Positions 42,018 through 51,224 are shown, counted from the first letter of the stretch. The stretch is DNA of 64,000 nucleotides from VYFG01 sp965221795 (GCA_965221795.1 OZ244914.1:1550001-1614000); one strand, 5' to 3'. A program made the numbers and translations. Notes: generated from the sequence alone by a model not told the origin.

Positions 42018-43972
42018 TGCCCAAAACGAGTGCACGAGAAAACCTGGGACCGGTCGAACTGGAAGTCATCTATGGCACCATTCGTTCGACCGAGTCGGAA
42101 ATAGAGGCGGCCGTTGAGAGAACTTCGCGTTCTCCGATGATCAGGGACCAGCATGACTATCGGGTCGCGCTATTCGATGCCCGAGGCCGGAAGCTTACCG
42201 GACGTTCCTACTCGGCGCTTGTCGAGCCGGTGTTCGAATATTTCGAAGAAGGCGATATCCATCCGGGCGACGTGTTCTTCTGGAACGACCCCTACAACTC
42301 ATGCGGCGGTATCGGCCATGTACCGGATCTTTGTACTACCGTGCCCATCTTCTACAACGACACGCTGATCGGTTTCAGTCAGGTATTCGGACATCATGAC
42401 GATGTCGGTGGCATGGTTCCGGGTAGCCTGCCGGTCGAAGCCACCGACATGTGGGCTGAAGGCCTAGTGATTCCGCCAATCAAGCTTTACGAAAAGGGTG
42501 TGCTCAATGAAGCCGCATACAAGATCATCTTCCGCAACTCGCGCCTGTCCGAGCATTTGCGTGGAGACGTCGATGCCGAGATCGGTGCAGCGACCCTTGG
42601 GTCGAAACGGATCCGGGAACTGGCCGAGCGCTATGGCATCGACATGCTCAATGCGGCCTTCGACATGATAATAGAAAACTGTGCCGAGATCCTGCGCCGT
42701 GAGCTGTTGCCCAAGATCAAGGATGGTGTGTATCGATGGGAAGACTACGTCGAAAACGATGGCGTGCAAAGTGACAAGTTGCATGCGTTGCGCCTGACCA
42801 TGACGAAAACTCCGGAAAAGATCTTTCTGGATTTTACCGGAACGGACCCAGAGGCCACCGGCCCGATCAACTGGGCGATCGACTACACCGAAGGCCGGTT
42901 CATCCGCAAGTTCATGGCTCCGGTACTGCGATCGCTGGCCGATTCCCCGGAGCGTGCGGCCGAGATCGAATCCAACGAAGGCGTGCTCGACGTCATTGAG
43001 GTCAAATTTCCCGAGAAAGGCACCCTAGTAACACCAACATTCGGCAAACCGACCGGCATGCGTTTCTTTCTGTTCCTGCGGGTGATGGGCACTTTTGCCG
43101 GCCTGTTGGCCAAGGCGACTGGTGGGCGCATGCCGGCTGACCATGAAACCATTCGCATCTGGGGGCTGCATGGCGGCAACAGCAACGATGATTTTTATCT
43201 GTTCCGTGAAGTTCTGGGTGGCGGCGGACCCGGCCGCCCCTGGGCCGACGGCAGCGACGTGGTTCATATCGTACCGAATTCGCGCAACCTGCCAGTCGAA
43301 TTTTCCGAGACCCGTTTCCCAATCCGGATCGAATGTCTGGGCCTAGCGACAGATTCCGGGGGGGCTGGGTACCGGCGGGGTGGCTTCGGTTACGACAAGC
43401 GCGTCGTGTCGCTGTCCGATTCGAAACTGCTGTCCAACGCCGATCGGTCACAGCTGGCCTGTGTCGGCGTCAACGGCGGCAAGAGCAGCAAGACCTACAG
43501 TGTCACCGTTTTTGACGGGAACGGCACCGTACGCGATGTTGCCGGTATGGCCGACAACATCGAGGTGAAAGCTGGCGGCATTGTCCGCATCGTCACTACT
43601 GGCGGTGGCGGCTGGGGCGATCCCCTTGAGAGGGAACCCGAAAGGGTTCGTTACGACGTGCTATGCAGGCTGGTTTCGGAGCAAGCGGCCCATGACGATT
43701 ACGGCGTTGTACTGGTCAGGGACGGGAAGGATTGCAAGGTGGATGAGGTCGCCACACTTGGCCTGCGCCTCAAGATGCGCAGAAGGCGGGGCAAACTGCC
43801 GATGTTCGACCGAGGAGCCTACTACGAACGGCTGAAGCAGGAAGGCCGCATCCAATGGCCGGACGGTTGGGACGATACGGACCAAAACTGTTATGCTATC
43901 GACCCATCCGAAGCTTGGCCTCCGATCATCCCGGCCGAGTCAACTGTCGCAGGGCAAGTGAAAATCGGTTAA
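42014..43972 (+). CDS. hyuB: ATP-dependent hydantoinase/oxoprolinase subunit B
   Basis: Second subunit of the HyuAB enzyme, about 652 residues from the ATG at 42014 (a second ATG follows directly). The frame is open to 41906, inside hyuA, but the overlap start is standard. Family features: LGPVELEVIYGTIRSTESEI, ATERTS-like AVERTSRSPMIRDQHDYR, HPGDVFFWNDPYNSCGGIGH with the metal-site Asp and His residues, GFSQVFGHHDDVGGMVPGS, and IFLDFTGTDPEATGPIN. The C-terminal glycine-rich TTGGGGWGDPLEREPERV is diagnostic. It is coupled to hyuA, and the next gene, xdhA, begins 29 bp later. Confidence 0.93.
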   Translation: MMPKTSARENLGPVELEVIYGTIRSTESEIEAAVERTSRSPMIRDQHDYRVALFDARGRKLTGRSYSALVEPVFEYFEEGDIHPGDVFFWNDPYNSCGGIGHVPDLCTTVPIFYNDTLIGFSQVFGHHDDVGGMVPGSLPVEATDMWAEGLVIPPIKLYEKGVLNEAAYKIIFRNSRLSEHLRGDVDAEIGAATLGSKRIRELAERYGIDMLNAAFDMIIENCAEILRRELLPKIKDGVYRWEDYVENDGVQSDKLHALRLTMTKTPEKIFLDFTGTDPEATGPINWAIDYTEGRFIRKFMAPVLRSLADSPERAAEIESNEGVLDVIEVKFPEKGTLVTPTFGKPTGMRFFLFLRVMGTFAGLLAKATGGRMPADHETIRIWGLHGGNSNDDFYLFREVLGGGGPGRPWADGSDVVHIVPNSRNLPVEFSETRFPIRIECLGLATDSGGAGYRRGGFGYDKRVVSLSDSKLLSNADRSQLACVGVNGGKSSKTYSVTVFDGNGTVRDVAGMADNIEVKAGGIVRIVTTGGGGWGDPLEREPERVRYDVLCRLVSEQAAHDDYGVVLVRDGKDCKVDEVATLGLRLKMRRRRGKLPMFDRGAYYERLKQEGRIQWPDGWDDTDQNCYAIDPSEAWPPIIPAESTVAGQVKIG

Positions 43973-44001
43973 CCCAAGTTTAACGAGGCGGATTCGAGAT
44001 C

Positions 44002-45450
44002 ATGCGCAGTTCTGTCGATTTCTTGCTGGGAAGCGAAACGCGCAACCTGACGGGCGTATCTCCAACCACGACGGTACTCGAGTACCTGCGCAATCACGAG
44101 CGCCGCATGGGGACCAAGGAAGGCTGCGGTGAGGGAGACTGCGGAGCCTGCACCGTGGTCGTCGGAGAGCCTGTCAAAGGCAGGATGCACTACCGGGCAA
44201 TCAACTCCTGCATCCAATTCCTGCCCACTCTTGACGGTTGCCAATTGCTGACCGTGGAGAACCTGTCCACATCCGATGGCGCATTGCACCCCGTACAACA
44301 GGCCATGGTTCAATGCCACGGCTCCCAGTGCGGTTTCTGCACGCCCGGGTTTGTCATGTCTCTCTATAGTCTGTACCGGCAAAAGGGTGAAGTCAGCCGA
44401 GCCCGGATCAACGATACGCTGGCGGGAAACCTCTGCCGCTGCACGGGTTATGGCACGATTGCCGCAGCGGCCCTGCGAATGGGCTCTCTCGATGGACCGG
44501 ATCTGCCGTGTGCGAACGAGGCGCAGGATGTAGCGCGGCTCAAGGCGATGTCCGGCAATGGCGCGTTACGGGTCGCTGTCGATGATCAGCAGTATTTCGC
44601 TCCCACCACGGCTGACGAGTTGGCGGAGGTGTATCAGCAAAACCCGGATGCGACAATACTCTCGGGCGGTACAGATGTCGGTCTTTGGGTTACCAAGCTG
44701 GGGCGTCGCCTGAAGACGATCATCTACACCGGCAAGATCGCCGAGCTTAAGAAAATCGAGGAGAAAGATGACTGCATCGTGGTATGGGCCGGCGCGACCC
44801 AACAGGACCTGCTGCCTGTTGCGGCAAGGCATTTTCCGGATTTTGGCGAATTGTTGCGCCGGTTCGGTTCGACGCAGATCAGAAACACCGGTACCTTGTG
44901 CGGCAATGTCGCTAACGGCTCGCCGATTGGCGATTGTTCGCCCGCACTGATCGCGCTCGGTGCCTCGGTTACGTTGCGCCTTGGGTCAAGACGCCGGGAA
45001 TTGCCGATCGAAAACTTTTTTATCGATTATGGCAAGCAGGATCGGGCGCCGGGTGAATTCATCGAAAAAGTGACTTTTCCCGCTAGAGACGATTCGCGTG
45101 TGTTTGGAGCGTACAAGCTTTCGAAACGTTTCGACCAGGACATATCAGCCGTTTGTGGCGCTTTCCAGCTGTGCCTTGATGGCCAGACGGTCAAGGATAT
45201 CCGCATCGCCTATGGCGGCATGGCCACCACGCCGAAACGCGCATCTGCTGTCGAGTCGGCACTCACCGGCCGCGCTTGGAGTGAATCCATGGTAATGGCA
45301 GCGATGGATGCGATGCCGGTGGATTTCCAACCACTGTCCGATATGCGTGCGAGCGCTGACTATCGAATGCAGTCAGCCAAAAACCTGCTGCTCAAATTCT
45401 TTCTGGAAACCAGCGGCCACCCGTCTGAGACCTTGCGGCTAGTGGGATAA
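44002..45450 (+). CDS. xdhA: Xanthine dehydrogenase-type small subunit (2Fe-2S and FAD)
   Basis: A 482-residue XdhA. Two [2Fe-2S] clusters are readable: plant-type GTKEGCGEGDCGACTVVV (about residues 36-53) plus INSCIQF, then the helical-bundle cluster SQCGFCTPGFVMSLY and GNLCRCTGY. The FAD domain follows with ILSGGTDVGLWVTK and the typical FGSTQIRNTGTLCGNVANGS. The CO-dehydrogenase-like C-terminal domain is complete. It transfers electrons from the molybdenum subunit XdhB to NAD+ or another acceptor. Six bases separate it from xdhB. The natural substrate could be xanthine or another N-heterocycle given the neighbours. Confidence 0.95.
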   Translation: MRSSVDFLLGSETRNLTGVSPTTTVLEYLRNHERRMGTKEGCGEGDCGACTVVVGEPVKGRMHYRAINSCIQFLPTLDGCQLLTVENLSTSDGALHPVQQAMVQCHGSQCGFCTPGFVMSLYSLYRQKGEVSRARINDTLAGNLCRCTGYGTIAAAALRMGSLDGPDLPCANEAQDVARLKAMSGNGALRVAVDDQQYFAPTTADELAEVYQQNPDATILSGGTDVGLWVTKLGRRLKTIIYTGKIAELKKIEEKDDCIVVWAGATQQDLLPVAARHFPDFGELLRRFGSTQIRNTGTLCGNVANGSPIGDCSPALIALGASVTLRLGSRRRELPIENFFIDYGKQDRAPGEFIEKVTFPARDDSRVFGAYKLSKRFDQDISAVCGAFQLCLDGQTVKDIRIAYGGMATTPKRASAVESALTGRAWSESMVMAAMDAMPVDFQPLSDMRASADYRMQSAKNLLLKFFLETSGHPSETLRLVG

Positions 45451-45456
45451 TTTCGG

Positions 45457-47832
45457 ATGAACGACCAGTTGGTACCAATCGATCCCGAATTCGGTGCAAT
45501 CCGCGGTGGCGTTACACAGGAAATGGAGCATGATAGCGCCCGCAAGCATGTAACCGGCCAAGCCGTCTATGTCGATGACATACCGGAACCAAGGAACTTG
45601 TTGCATGTCCAGCTCGGTCTCAGCAGCCGGGCGTGCGCCAAGATCAAAAGCCTTGACCTCAACGCGGTGATGGCTACTCCGGGCGTGGTTCGCGTATTCA
45701 CCGCAGCTGATGTCAAAGGCACCAACGACTTTGGTCACGGCGGACACGAGGATGATCGGGTGTTTGCAGAGGGTATCGTTGAATATCACGGGCAGGCAAT
45801 CTTCGCGGTCGCCGCCGAGTCTTTTGCAGCAGCGAGGGCGGCCGCGAGATTGGCCGAGATCCAGTACGAGGACCTCGAGCCAGTTTTGACCATTGACGAT
45901 GCCCTGGAAAAGGAATCCTACATCTGCCCGCCGCTGACGCTTGAGCAGGGAGATGCTATGGCTGCACTCGAGCTTGCGCCCAATCGACTCTCAGGCCGGA
46001 TACGCTGTGGCGGTCAGGAACATTTTTATCTTGAGCCGCAGGTATCGATGGCGTTGCCCGGGGAAGACGGCGATGTTCACATCCATTGCGCCACGCAAGA
46101 CCCTAGTGCCGTTCAGCACCTAGTCGCCCGGGTGCTAGACAAGCCAGCGCATGATGTCACTGTCGAGGTCAGGCGGATGGGCGGTGCCTTTGGCGGTAAG
46201 GAAACGGTGGCGACCCACTTTGCGGCGGTTGCTGCCCTTGTGACGGACAAGACCGGGCGCCCCGCAAAATGCCGATTGGACCGTGACGACGACATGGTGC
46301 TGACCGGCAAGCGCCATGGCTTCAGGTTCGACTATGATGTTGGGTTCGACGACGACGGGAAAATTTTGGGTATAACCATGCGCGTTGCGTCCCATGCCGG
46401 CTACTCGGAAGACCAGTCGCCAGCGATACTGCAACGGGCGATGTACCATTGCGATGGCGCATATTACCTGGAAAATGTAACTATCCGGGGATTTGCCTGC
46501 AAGACCAATACCTGTACAGGTTGTGCGTTCCGCGGCTTCGGTTCGCCGCAGGCGCTGCTGGCAATCGAGCGCGTCATGGATGAAATCTCTTTTTTTCTCG
46601 GCAAGAATTCCCTCGATGTTCGCAAGACCAATCTTTACGGCCAAACAGAGCGCAACACTACGCCCTATGGATGGAAAATCCGGGACAATGTCTTGCCGAG
46701 AATGCTGCAGGATCTGGAAGCCAACGCCGAATACAAGAATAGACGTGAATCGATTCTCAAGTTCAACGCAAGCAGCACGTGGATCAAGAAGGGATTTGCG
46801 CTGATGCCGTTGAAATACAGTGTGGGTTTCACCGCCACCTTCCTGAATCAGGCAGGCGCACTTATCCATATTTTCCAGGATGGTAGCATCCATCTGAATC
46901 ATGGCGGAACCGAGATGGGGCAAGGTCTCTTTCAAAAGGTGGCCCAGGTCGTGGCGCAGGAGTTCCAGGTCGATATTTCCGAAATCAAGATCACCAGCAC
47001 GGTTACCGACAAGGTCCCCAATACCACCGCTACCGCAGCGTCTTCGGGTTCCGACATGAATGGTGCCGCTGCGCTGAAAGCTGTGCGCACGATCAAGCGG
47101 CGGCTGATCGATTTTGCCGCGCAAAACTATGATGCTGATCCTGCGCGGATCGTCTTTTGCAAAGGCCGGGTAAAGGCCGACAGGTTTGACGTCAGTTTCA
47201 AGGAACTGGTCAAGGATGCATACATGAACCTAGTGTCACTTTCAGCGACGGGATTTTATACCAATCCTGATATTGGCGTTGACGCCAGAACGCTTAAGGG
47301 AAGACCCTACCACTACAGTGCCTACGGCGTGGCTGCCGTCGAGGTCGCCATTGATGTGCTGACCGGCGAAAGCAGAATGTTGAGGTTCGACTTGCTGCAC
47401 GATGTCGGGAATTCGCTGAACCCCGGGATTGATATGGGCCAGCTCGAAGGTGGATTCGTCCAAGGCATGGGTTGGCTTACCAGCGAGGAACTGGTCTGGG
47501 ACACGGACGGGAAACTGCAGACGCATGCGCCATCGACCTACAAGATTCCGGTATCCAGCGATTGTCCAGAGGATTTTCGGATGCGCCTGGTCGACTGGAA
47601 TTCGAATGTGGAAAAGACCGTGTTCCGATCCAAGGCGATCGGAGAACCTCCCTTCAATCTTGCGGTATCCGTTTTCAACGCGATCACCGATGCGATTGCG
47701 AGTGTCGCCGAATACAGATACTGCCCGGACCTGAATGCGCCGGCGACGCCGGAGGAGATTTTGAGATCGGTCCGGGAGATGCGCCGATTGATGCGGTCGA
47801 GCGCATCGCAGAGCCAAACCAATGCCGCCTGA
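45457..47832 (+). CDS. xdhB: Xanthine dehydrogenase-type large subunit (molybdopterin)
   Basis: A 791-residue molybdenum subunit. HVTGQAVYVDDIPEPRNLLH opens the a/b hammerhead domain. Moco-binding segments include RRMGGAFGGKETVATHFAAV, CTGCAFRGFGSPQALLAIER, NHGGTEMGQGLFQKVAQVV and the active-site glutamate in AIGEPPFNLAVSVFNAI, equivalent to the catalytic Glu of bovine xanthine oxidase. The substrate-pocket arginine lies in GCAFRGFG. All core motifs look intact. No xdhC maturation gene lies in the window, so cofactor sulfuration must be supplied from elsewhere. It ends the plus-strand hyu-xdh operon. Confidence 0.95.
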   Translation: MNDQLVPIDPEFGAIRGGVTQEMEHDSARKHVTGQAVYVDDIPEPRNLLHVQLGLSSRACAKIKSLDLNAVMATPGVVRVFTAADVKGTNDFGHGGHEDDRVFAEGIVEYHGQAIFAVAAESFAAARAAARLAEIQYEDLEPVLTIDDALEKESYICPPLTLEQGDAMAALELAPNRLSGRIRCGGQEHFYLEPQVSMALPGEDGDVHIHCATQDPSAVQHLVARVLDKPAHDVTVEVRRMGGAFGGKETVATHFAAVAALVTDKTGRPAKCRLDRDDDMVLTGKRHGFRFDYDVGFDDDGKILGITMRVASHAGYSEDQSPAILQRAMYHCDGAYYLENVTIRGFACKTNTCTGCAFRGFGSPQALLAIERVMDEISFFLGKNSLDVRKTNLYGQTERNTTPYGWKIRDNVLPRMLQDLEANAEYKNRRESILKFNASSTWIKKGFALMPLKYSVGFTATFLNQAGALIHIFQDGSIHLNHGGTEMGQGLFQKVAQVVAQEFQVDISEIKITSTVTDKVPNTTATAASSGSDMNGAAALKAVRTIKRRLIDFAAQNYDADPARIVFCKGRVKADRFDVSFKELVKDAYMNLVSLSATGFYTNPDIGVDARTLKGRPYHYSAYGVAAVEVAIDVLTGESRMLRFDLLHDVGNSLNPGIDMGQLEGGFVQGMGWLTSEELVWDTDGKLQTHAPSTYKIPVSSDCPEDFRMRLVDWNSNVEKTVFRSKAIGEPPFNLAVSVFNAITDAIASVAEYRYCPDLNAPATPEEILRSVREMRRLMRSSASQSQTNAA

Positions 47833-48095
47833 GCAGGAATCGACAATCGGATCGGATAAATCCAAGCGCTTCTGGAGCCGGGAAGCCGAGTCGGACGCTC
47901 GTCGCGACTGCCGAAGCAAAGGGGTTTTCGCACTGGGAACCGTTTTCCAGAATGCTTGATGCCTCCGGGTAGATGCGTAGTAGAACCCGCTATCTTGATC
48001 GGTGAATCGAAACATCAGTCCCGTTGAGTCGGGAAATTGCTCTGGCAGGCAGCCTGCCCCGGCAATAGCCGGTGGCTAGTAATGACAGAATCTCC

Positions 48096-49349
48096 TTATG
48101 GTTCGCCGATCCAAGTTCGACCTTCAACGCCGCCAATCAGGTTGCCGCGCTTGATATGTAGACGCCTTCCTGGCAGGTTGCGAAACAAATCCACGAGGCT
48201 GGAAGCCTCGTGGATCACGAGGTCGGCTGGTGCGCCGACAGTGACGCCTTCGTGCCAGCCACCCATAACCTTAGAGCCACGGGTGGTAACCATGTTGAAG
48301 GCTTCGCGAACCTCCCCGTCGGTTTTCATGCCGCCGCTCAGACAGGTGATATAGCCGACCTCGATCGGGTCCATTCGGTTGAAACGGTACCAGATGTCGT
48401 ACATGTTGTCGGCACCCGCGGCTACGTTGACGCCGGCGTCGAGTAATTCCTTGATGCGTGAAGATCCCCGATTGCTCGGCGTGCGTTGCGGGCCACCCAG
48501 CATCTGCAGGTTGGCGACCGGCAAAACGGATACATTGATGCCCGCTTCCACAACTTTCCCAATGACACATGCCGCCTCATTATCGGGGTAAGTCGACAAT
48601 GCATTGCAGTGACTGACATCGACAAGGCCCTGCATGCCTCGTTCGATCGTGAGATCTGCAACCATTTCCAGGGTTTTCAATTCGGGCCGATCCATGTAAT
48701 CGCAATGCATGTCCACGGAGACATCGTTCTTCGCGGCAATATCAAGAACTGTGTTGAGATGGACAAGCTGGTCTTCGACTGATTTTTCGAATTCCGGCAA
48801 CCCGCCGAGCAGGTCGGCACCCATGGATACCGCCTCTTGTAACAACGCCGGTGCCTCGGGGTCGGTAACGATACCCTCCTGAGGAAAGGCGACGATCTGG
48901 ATATCGATCAGATTCCGGTATTTCGTGCGCGTGCGCAGCACCCCTTCGAACGAAACCAGACCGGTTGCGAAGTCGACATCCACATGAGCGCGCAATTTCC
49001 CGATACCTTGGGCAACCGCCAATTCGATCGCCTTGCCGGCCCGCATTGCGACATCCTCCGCCGTGAAGTGCTTCTTGACATCGCGTGCGCGGGCGAATGC
49101 CTCCTCGGGACTCAAGGCACCAAAATGACTGCGGCTGAGCACCTTGTCCAGATGGAAATGGGTATCGACGTAGGATTGCGTGACAAGACCGCCGCAGGCA
49201 TCAATCGCATCCCGGACATCCGCTACTGAAGCGTCTTCAATCTGCCCGACAAGACCGTTTCTGATGCTGATATCGAAACATCCTTCACGGTCGAGCAGAC
49301 GGGCATTACGAATATCCAGGTTCCCCTGGTCGATAACTGGGTCTGGCAT
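48096..49349 (-). CDS. Cytosine-deaminase-like amidohydrolase (CodA/creatinine deaminase branch)
   Basis: A 417-residue metal-dependent hydrolase of the amidohydrolase superfamily. Metal and catalytic motifs: QSYVDTHFHLDKVLSR (His-x-His), GKLRAHVDVDF, SVDMHCDYMDRPELKT, VSHCNALS, and the terminal Asp segment NVAAGADNMYDIWYRFN. This D-N-x-x-D-x-W pattern is that of cytosine deaminases and their relatives, such as N-isopropylammelide hydrolase. Some CodA-type enzymes deaminate creatinine to N-methylhydantoin, which would fit the HyuAB neighbours (inference). It is divergent from the creatininase-family gene, and the shared candidate operator lies between. Confidence 0.88.
   Translation of the reverse strand: MPDPVIDQGNLDIRNARLLDREGCFDISIRNGLVGQIEDASVADVRDAIDACGGLVTQSYVDTHFHLDKVLSRSHFGALSPEEAFARARDVKKHFTAEDVAMRAGKAIELAVAQGIGKLRAHVDVDFATGLVSFEGVLRTRTKYRNLIDIQIVAFPQEGIVTDPEAPALLQEAVSMGADLLGGLPEFEKSVEDQLVHLNTVLDIAAKNDVSVDMHCDYMDRPELKTLEMVADLTIERGMQGLVDVSHCNALSTYPDNEAACVIGKVVEAGINVSVLPVANLQMLGGPQRTPSNRGSSRIKELLDAGVNVAAGADNMYDIWYRFNRMDPIEVGYITCLSGGMKTDGEVREAFNMVTTRGSKVMGGWHEGVTVGAPADLVIHEASSLVDLFRNLPGRRLHIKRGNLIGGVEGRTWIGEP
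48189..48215. repeat. Perfect 27-nt hairpin inside the amidohydrolase gene
   Basis: ATCCACGAGGCT (48189-48200), loop GGA, then the exact reverse complement AGCCTCGTGGAT (48204-48215). It encodes the protein segment IHEASSLVD, about 30 codons before the stop. A twelve-pair stem with a three-base loop within coding sequence is unusual. It could be coincidence of codons or an RNA structure near the 3' end of the transcript. Confidence 0.5.
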
Positions 49350-49440
49350 ATGCTTCTATCGGGAGCAAACAATCGCAGTGGTGGCAAAACCTATACACGA
49401 CGATGAGTGCGTATGTATTTTTAGCCATTATACAGATATG

Positions 49441-49459
49441 ATATTCATATAATGGATAT
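49441..49459. promoter_or_regulatory. Candidate operator 2 (19-bp palindrome) between the amidohydrolase and creatininase-family genes
   Basis: ATATTCATATAATGGATAT matches operator 1 (39920-39938) at 15 of 19 positions and is itself an imperfect palindrome. Extended by one base on each side it reads GATAT...ATATC. A partly overlapping, wider inverted repeat CCATTATA/TATAATGG spans 49425-49455. It sits about 75 bases upstream of the creatininase-family start and 92 bases upstream of the amidohydrolase start. Confidence 0.5.
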
Positions 49460-49531
49460 CAATCAAGATTTTCTTTTCAAGTGAACAAACAGTTTCTCTC
49501 TGCTTAAACGAGAAATGTCACCATAGGAGAC

Positions 49532-50317
49532 GTGACCATGACATACCAGCTTGCCTACATGACCCAAGATGAAGTAACCGCCGCGATTGAGCAGGGTCGG
49601 CTTGTCATACTGCCGACTGGCGCAACCGAGGCGCATGGGCCTCATATGCCGACGGATACGGATTCACATCAGGTCGAGCACATCTCGGTGTGTCTGGCCG
49701 AGAAGATGAATGCCGTAGTCGCGCCGACAATCTGTTACGGCGTTTCCAAGACATTCGAGCATTTCAAAGGCACGATTTCACTGTCGATTCCACTGTACCA
49801 AGAACTCGTGTACGAAGTCAGTTCTGCACTTGTCAGGCAAGGTTTCAGGAATTTGCTGATACTAAACGGAAATCGGCCCAACGGAACCTCGAACGATGCC
49901 GTGGCGCGGCGTCTCGTGGACGACCTCGACCAGGATTTCGAATTCAAGGTCACTGCCGTCAGTTATTGGGAACCCGGTGCGGACAGCATTCACGCCATGC
50001 GCCTGTCGCCGGTAGGCGGCATGGGACATGGCGGCGAATTCGAAACATCCTTCCAGCTGGCCACTCGGCCCGAGTTGGTCAAAATGGAACTGTTGGAGGG
50101 AGTGGAAACGCCGCTGGTTAGTTGGGACTTGGTAGCGCCCATGGTGCCCGTGAGAACCTATGGAAACAGACCTCGTCCGGCCAAGGGGCATCCCGCCATT
50201 TTCGGCGCACCGCATTATGCATCTGCCAAAGCGGGCGAAGAGTTCATTCGCCGAACGGTGGAAGCACTGTTCGACCTAATGAGCAATATCCAAGGCTCAT
50301 ATGAAGAGCGCAAGTGA
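49532..50317 (+). CDS. Creatininase-family amidohydrolase
   Basis: A 261-residue protein from the ATG at 49532, preceded by AGGAG. Family motifs: ILPTGATEAHGPHMPTDTDS, where Glu, His and Asp are metal ligands of creatininase, and HFKGTISLSIPLYQELV. GFRNLLILNGNRPNGT follows, where canonical creatininase has N-G-H-x-G-N. MGHGGEFETSFQLATRP is the H-G/G-E-x-E-T-S element. The NGNRPNGT variant replaces the usual histidine, so activity may differ. Creatininase converts creatinine to creatine; other members deformylate or open lactam rings. It starts a plus-strand transcript and converges on the iclR-type gene. Confidence 0.87.
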   Translation: MTMTYQLAYMTQDEVTAAIEQGRLVILPTGATEAHGPHMPTDTDSHQVEHISVCLAEKMNAVVAPTICYGVSKTFEHFKGTISLSIPLYQELVYEVSSALVRQGFRNLLILNGNRPNGTSNDAVARRLVDDLDQDFEFKVTAVSYWEPGADSIHAMRLSPVGGMGHGGEFETSFQLATRPELVKMELLEGVETPLVSWDLVAPMVPVRTYGNRPRPAKGHPAIFGAPHYASAKAGEEFIRRTVEALFDLMSNIQGSYEERK

Positions 50318-50321
50318 TTGA

Positions 50322-51125
50322 TCAGCCGCTCAGGACGCCCGGGCGCCAACCCAGTGCCATGGATATTGATTGTGTGGTTTCCTGCAACAGCTCGAGAAGC
50401 CGGGCCCGGCGTATTTCATCCTCGATAACCGACTTTTTGGCAACAAAGCAGACGCAGGAGTTCACCTGTCCGTTACGATCAAATATAGGGGCCGCTAGGG
50501 AACCGGTAAACATCTGGACATCCGCGATAGTTACGGCGTAAAGCCGAGTGCGAATCTTGTCCAGTACTTTTTTCAGGGCAGCGGGATCGGTTACCGAATT
50601 CGGTGTCAATTTCTCAAGATCTCCGCAGAGATATTCGTCGATAAACTTCTTTTCCGAGTAAGCCAGCAACACCTGCCCCTTGGAACCCGTATGCAAGGGG
50701 AAATGGTAGCCATAGGTCGCTCTGGTTATCTCTTCTCCTGATTGATTGGAGTAGAGCACTACGGCTTGGTTTTGCGACCTTTCGACCAGTTGTACACTAA
50801 TGCCGGGCGTCTTGCTGGCTTCCTTGAGAATCGGGGCTGCAGTCTCGACAATCCGATGATTGGCGAGATATGTCGCACCAATGAACCACATGCGGGGGCC
50901 AATGCTGTAGTGACTTGAGTCCGGATCCTTGCGCAGGAAGCCTCCTTTCTCAAGCTGTTGCAAGGTGCGGTACAAAGTTGCCCAAGGCAAATTGAGTGCT
51001 TCCGATACATCGGTCGCGCGTCCTGGATGAACCGAGATGTACTCGAGCACATGCAAGGCGCGGTCGACACCTTTAAGCGTGACCGGTACTGCTGGAGTTT
51101 CGGGTTTTGGGTTTTTCTTTGCCAT
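50322..51125 (-). CDS. IclR-family transcriptional regulator, likely controller of the island
   Basis: A 267-residue regulator from the ATG at 51125 (MAKKNPKPETPAVP). The N-terminal winged helix reads VDRALHVLEYISVHPGRAT to LPWATLYRTLQQLEKGGFLR, the IclR DNA-binding pattern. The effector domain follows, with HTGSKGQVLLAYSEKKFIDE and AAPIFDRNGQVNSCVCFVA (the A-P-V/I-F-D element with effector-pocket cysteines). IclR proteins commonly control catabolic genes in response to a substrate or intermediate. It is convergent with the creatininase-family gene (4-bp gap). A weak dyad GATATG/CATATC (51141-51159) lies just upstream and might mediate autoregulation. Confidence 0.9.
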   Translation of the reverse strand: MAKKNPKPETPAVPVTLKGVDRALHVLEYISVHPGRATDVSEALNLPWATLYRTLQQLEKGGFLRKDPDSSHYSIGPRMWFIGATYLANHRIVETAAPILKEASKTPGISVQLVERSQNQAVVLYSNQSGEEITRATYGYHFPLHTGSKGQVLLAYSEKKFIDEYLCGDLEKLTPNSVTDPAALKKVLDKIRTRLYAVTIADVQMFTGSLAAPIFDRNGQVNSCVCFVAKKSVIEDEIRRARLLELLQETTQSISMALGWRPGVLSG

Positions 51126-51224
51126 CTGCATGTTCCAGTGGATATGGTCAGAGCATATCATTCCCTGATAACCCGGTGCTTTTCGGGGCTAGTGATTCAG
51201 TTGGTTCTCCACCACCCGGACATC

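Noticed and set aside
46135..47124. Minus-strand frame of 329 codons inside xdhB
   Set aside because: Antisense to an intact molybdenum subunit; no motif in the antisense product.
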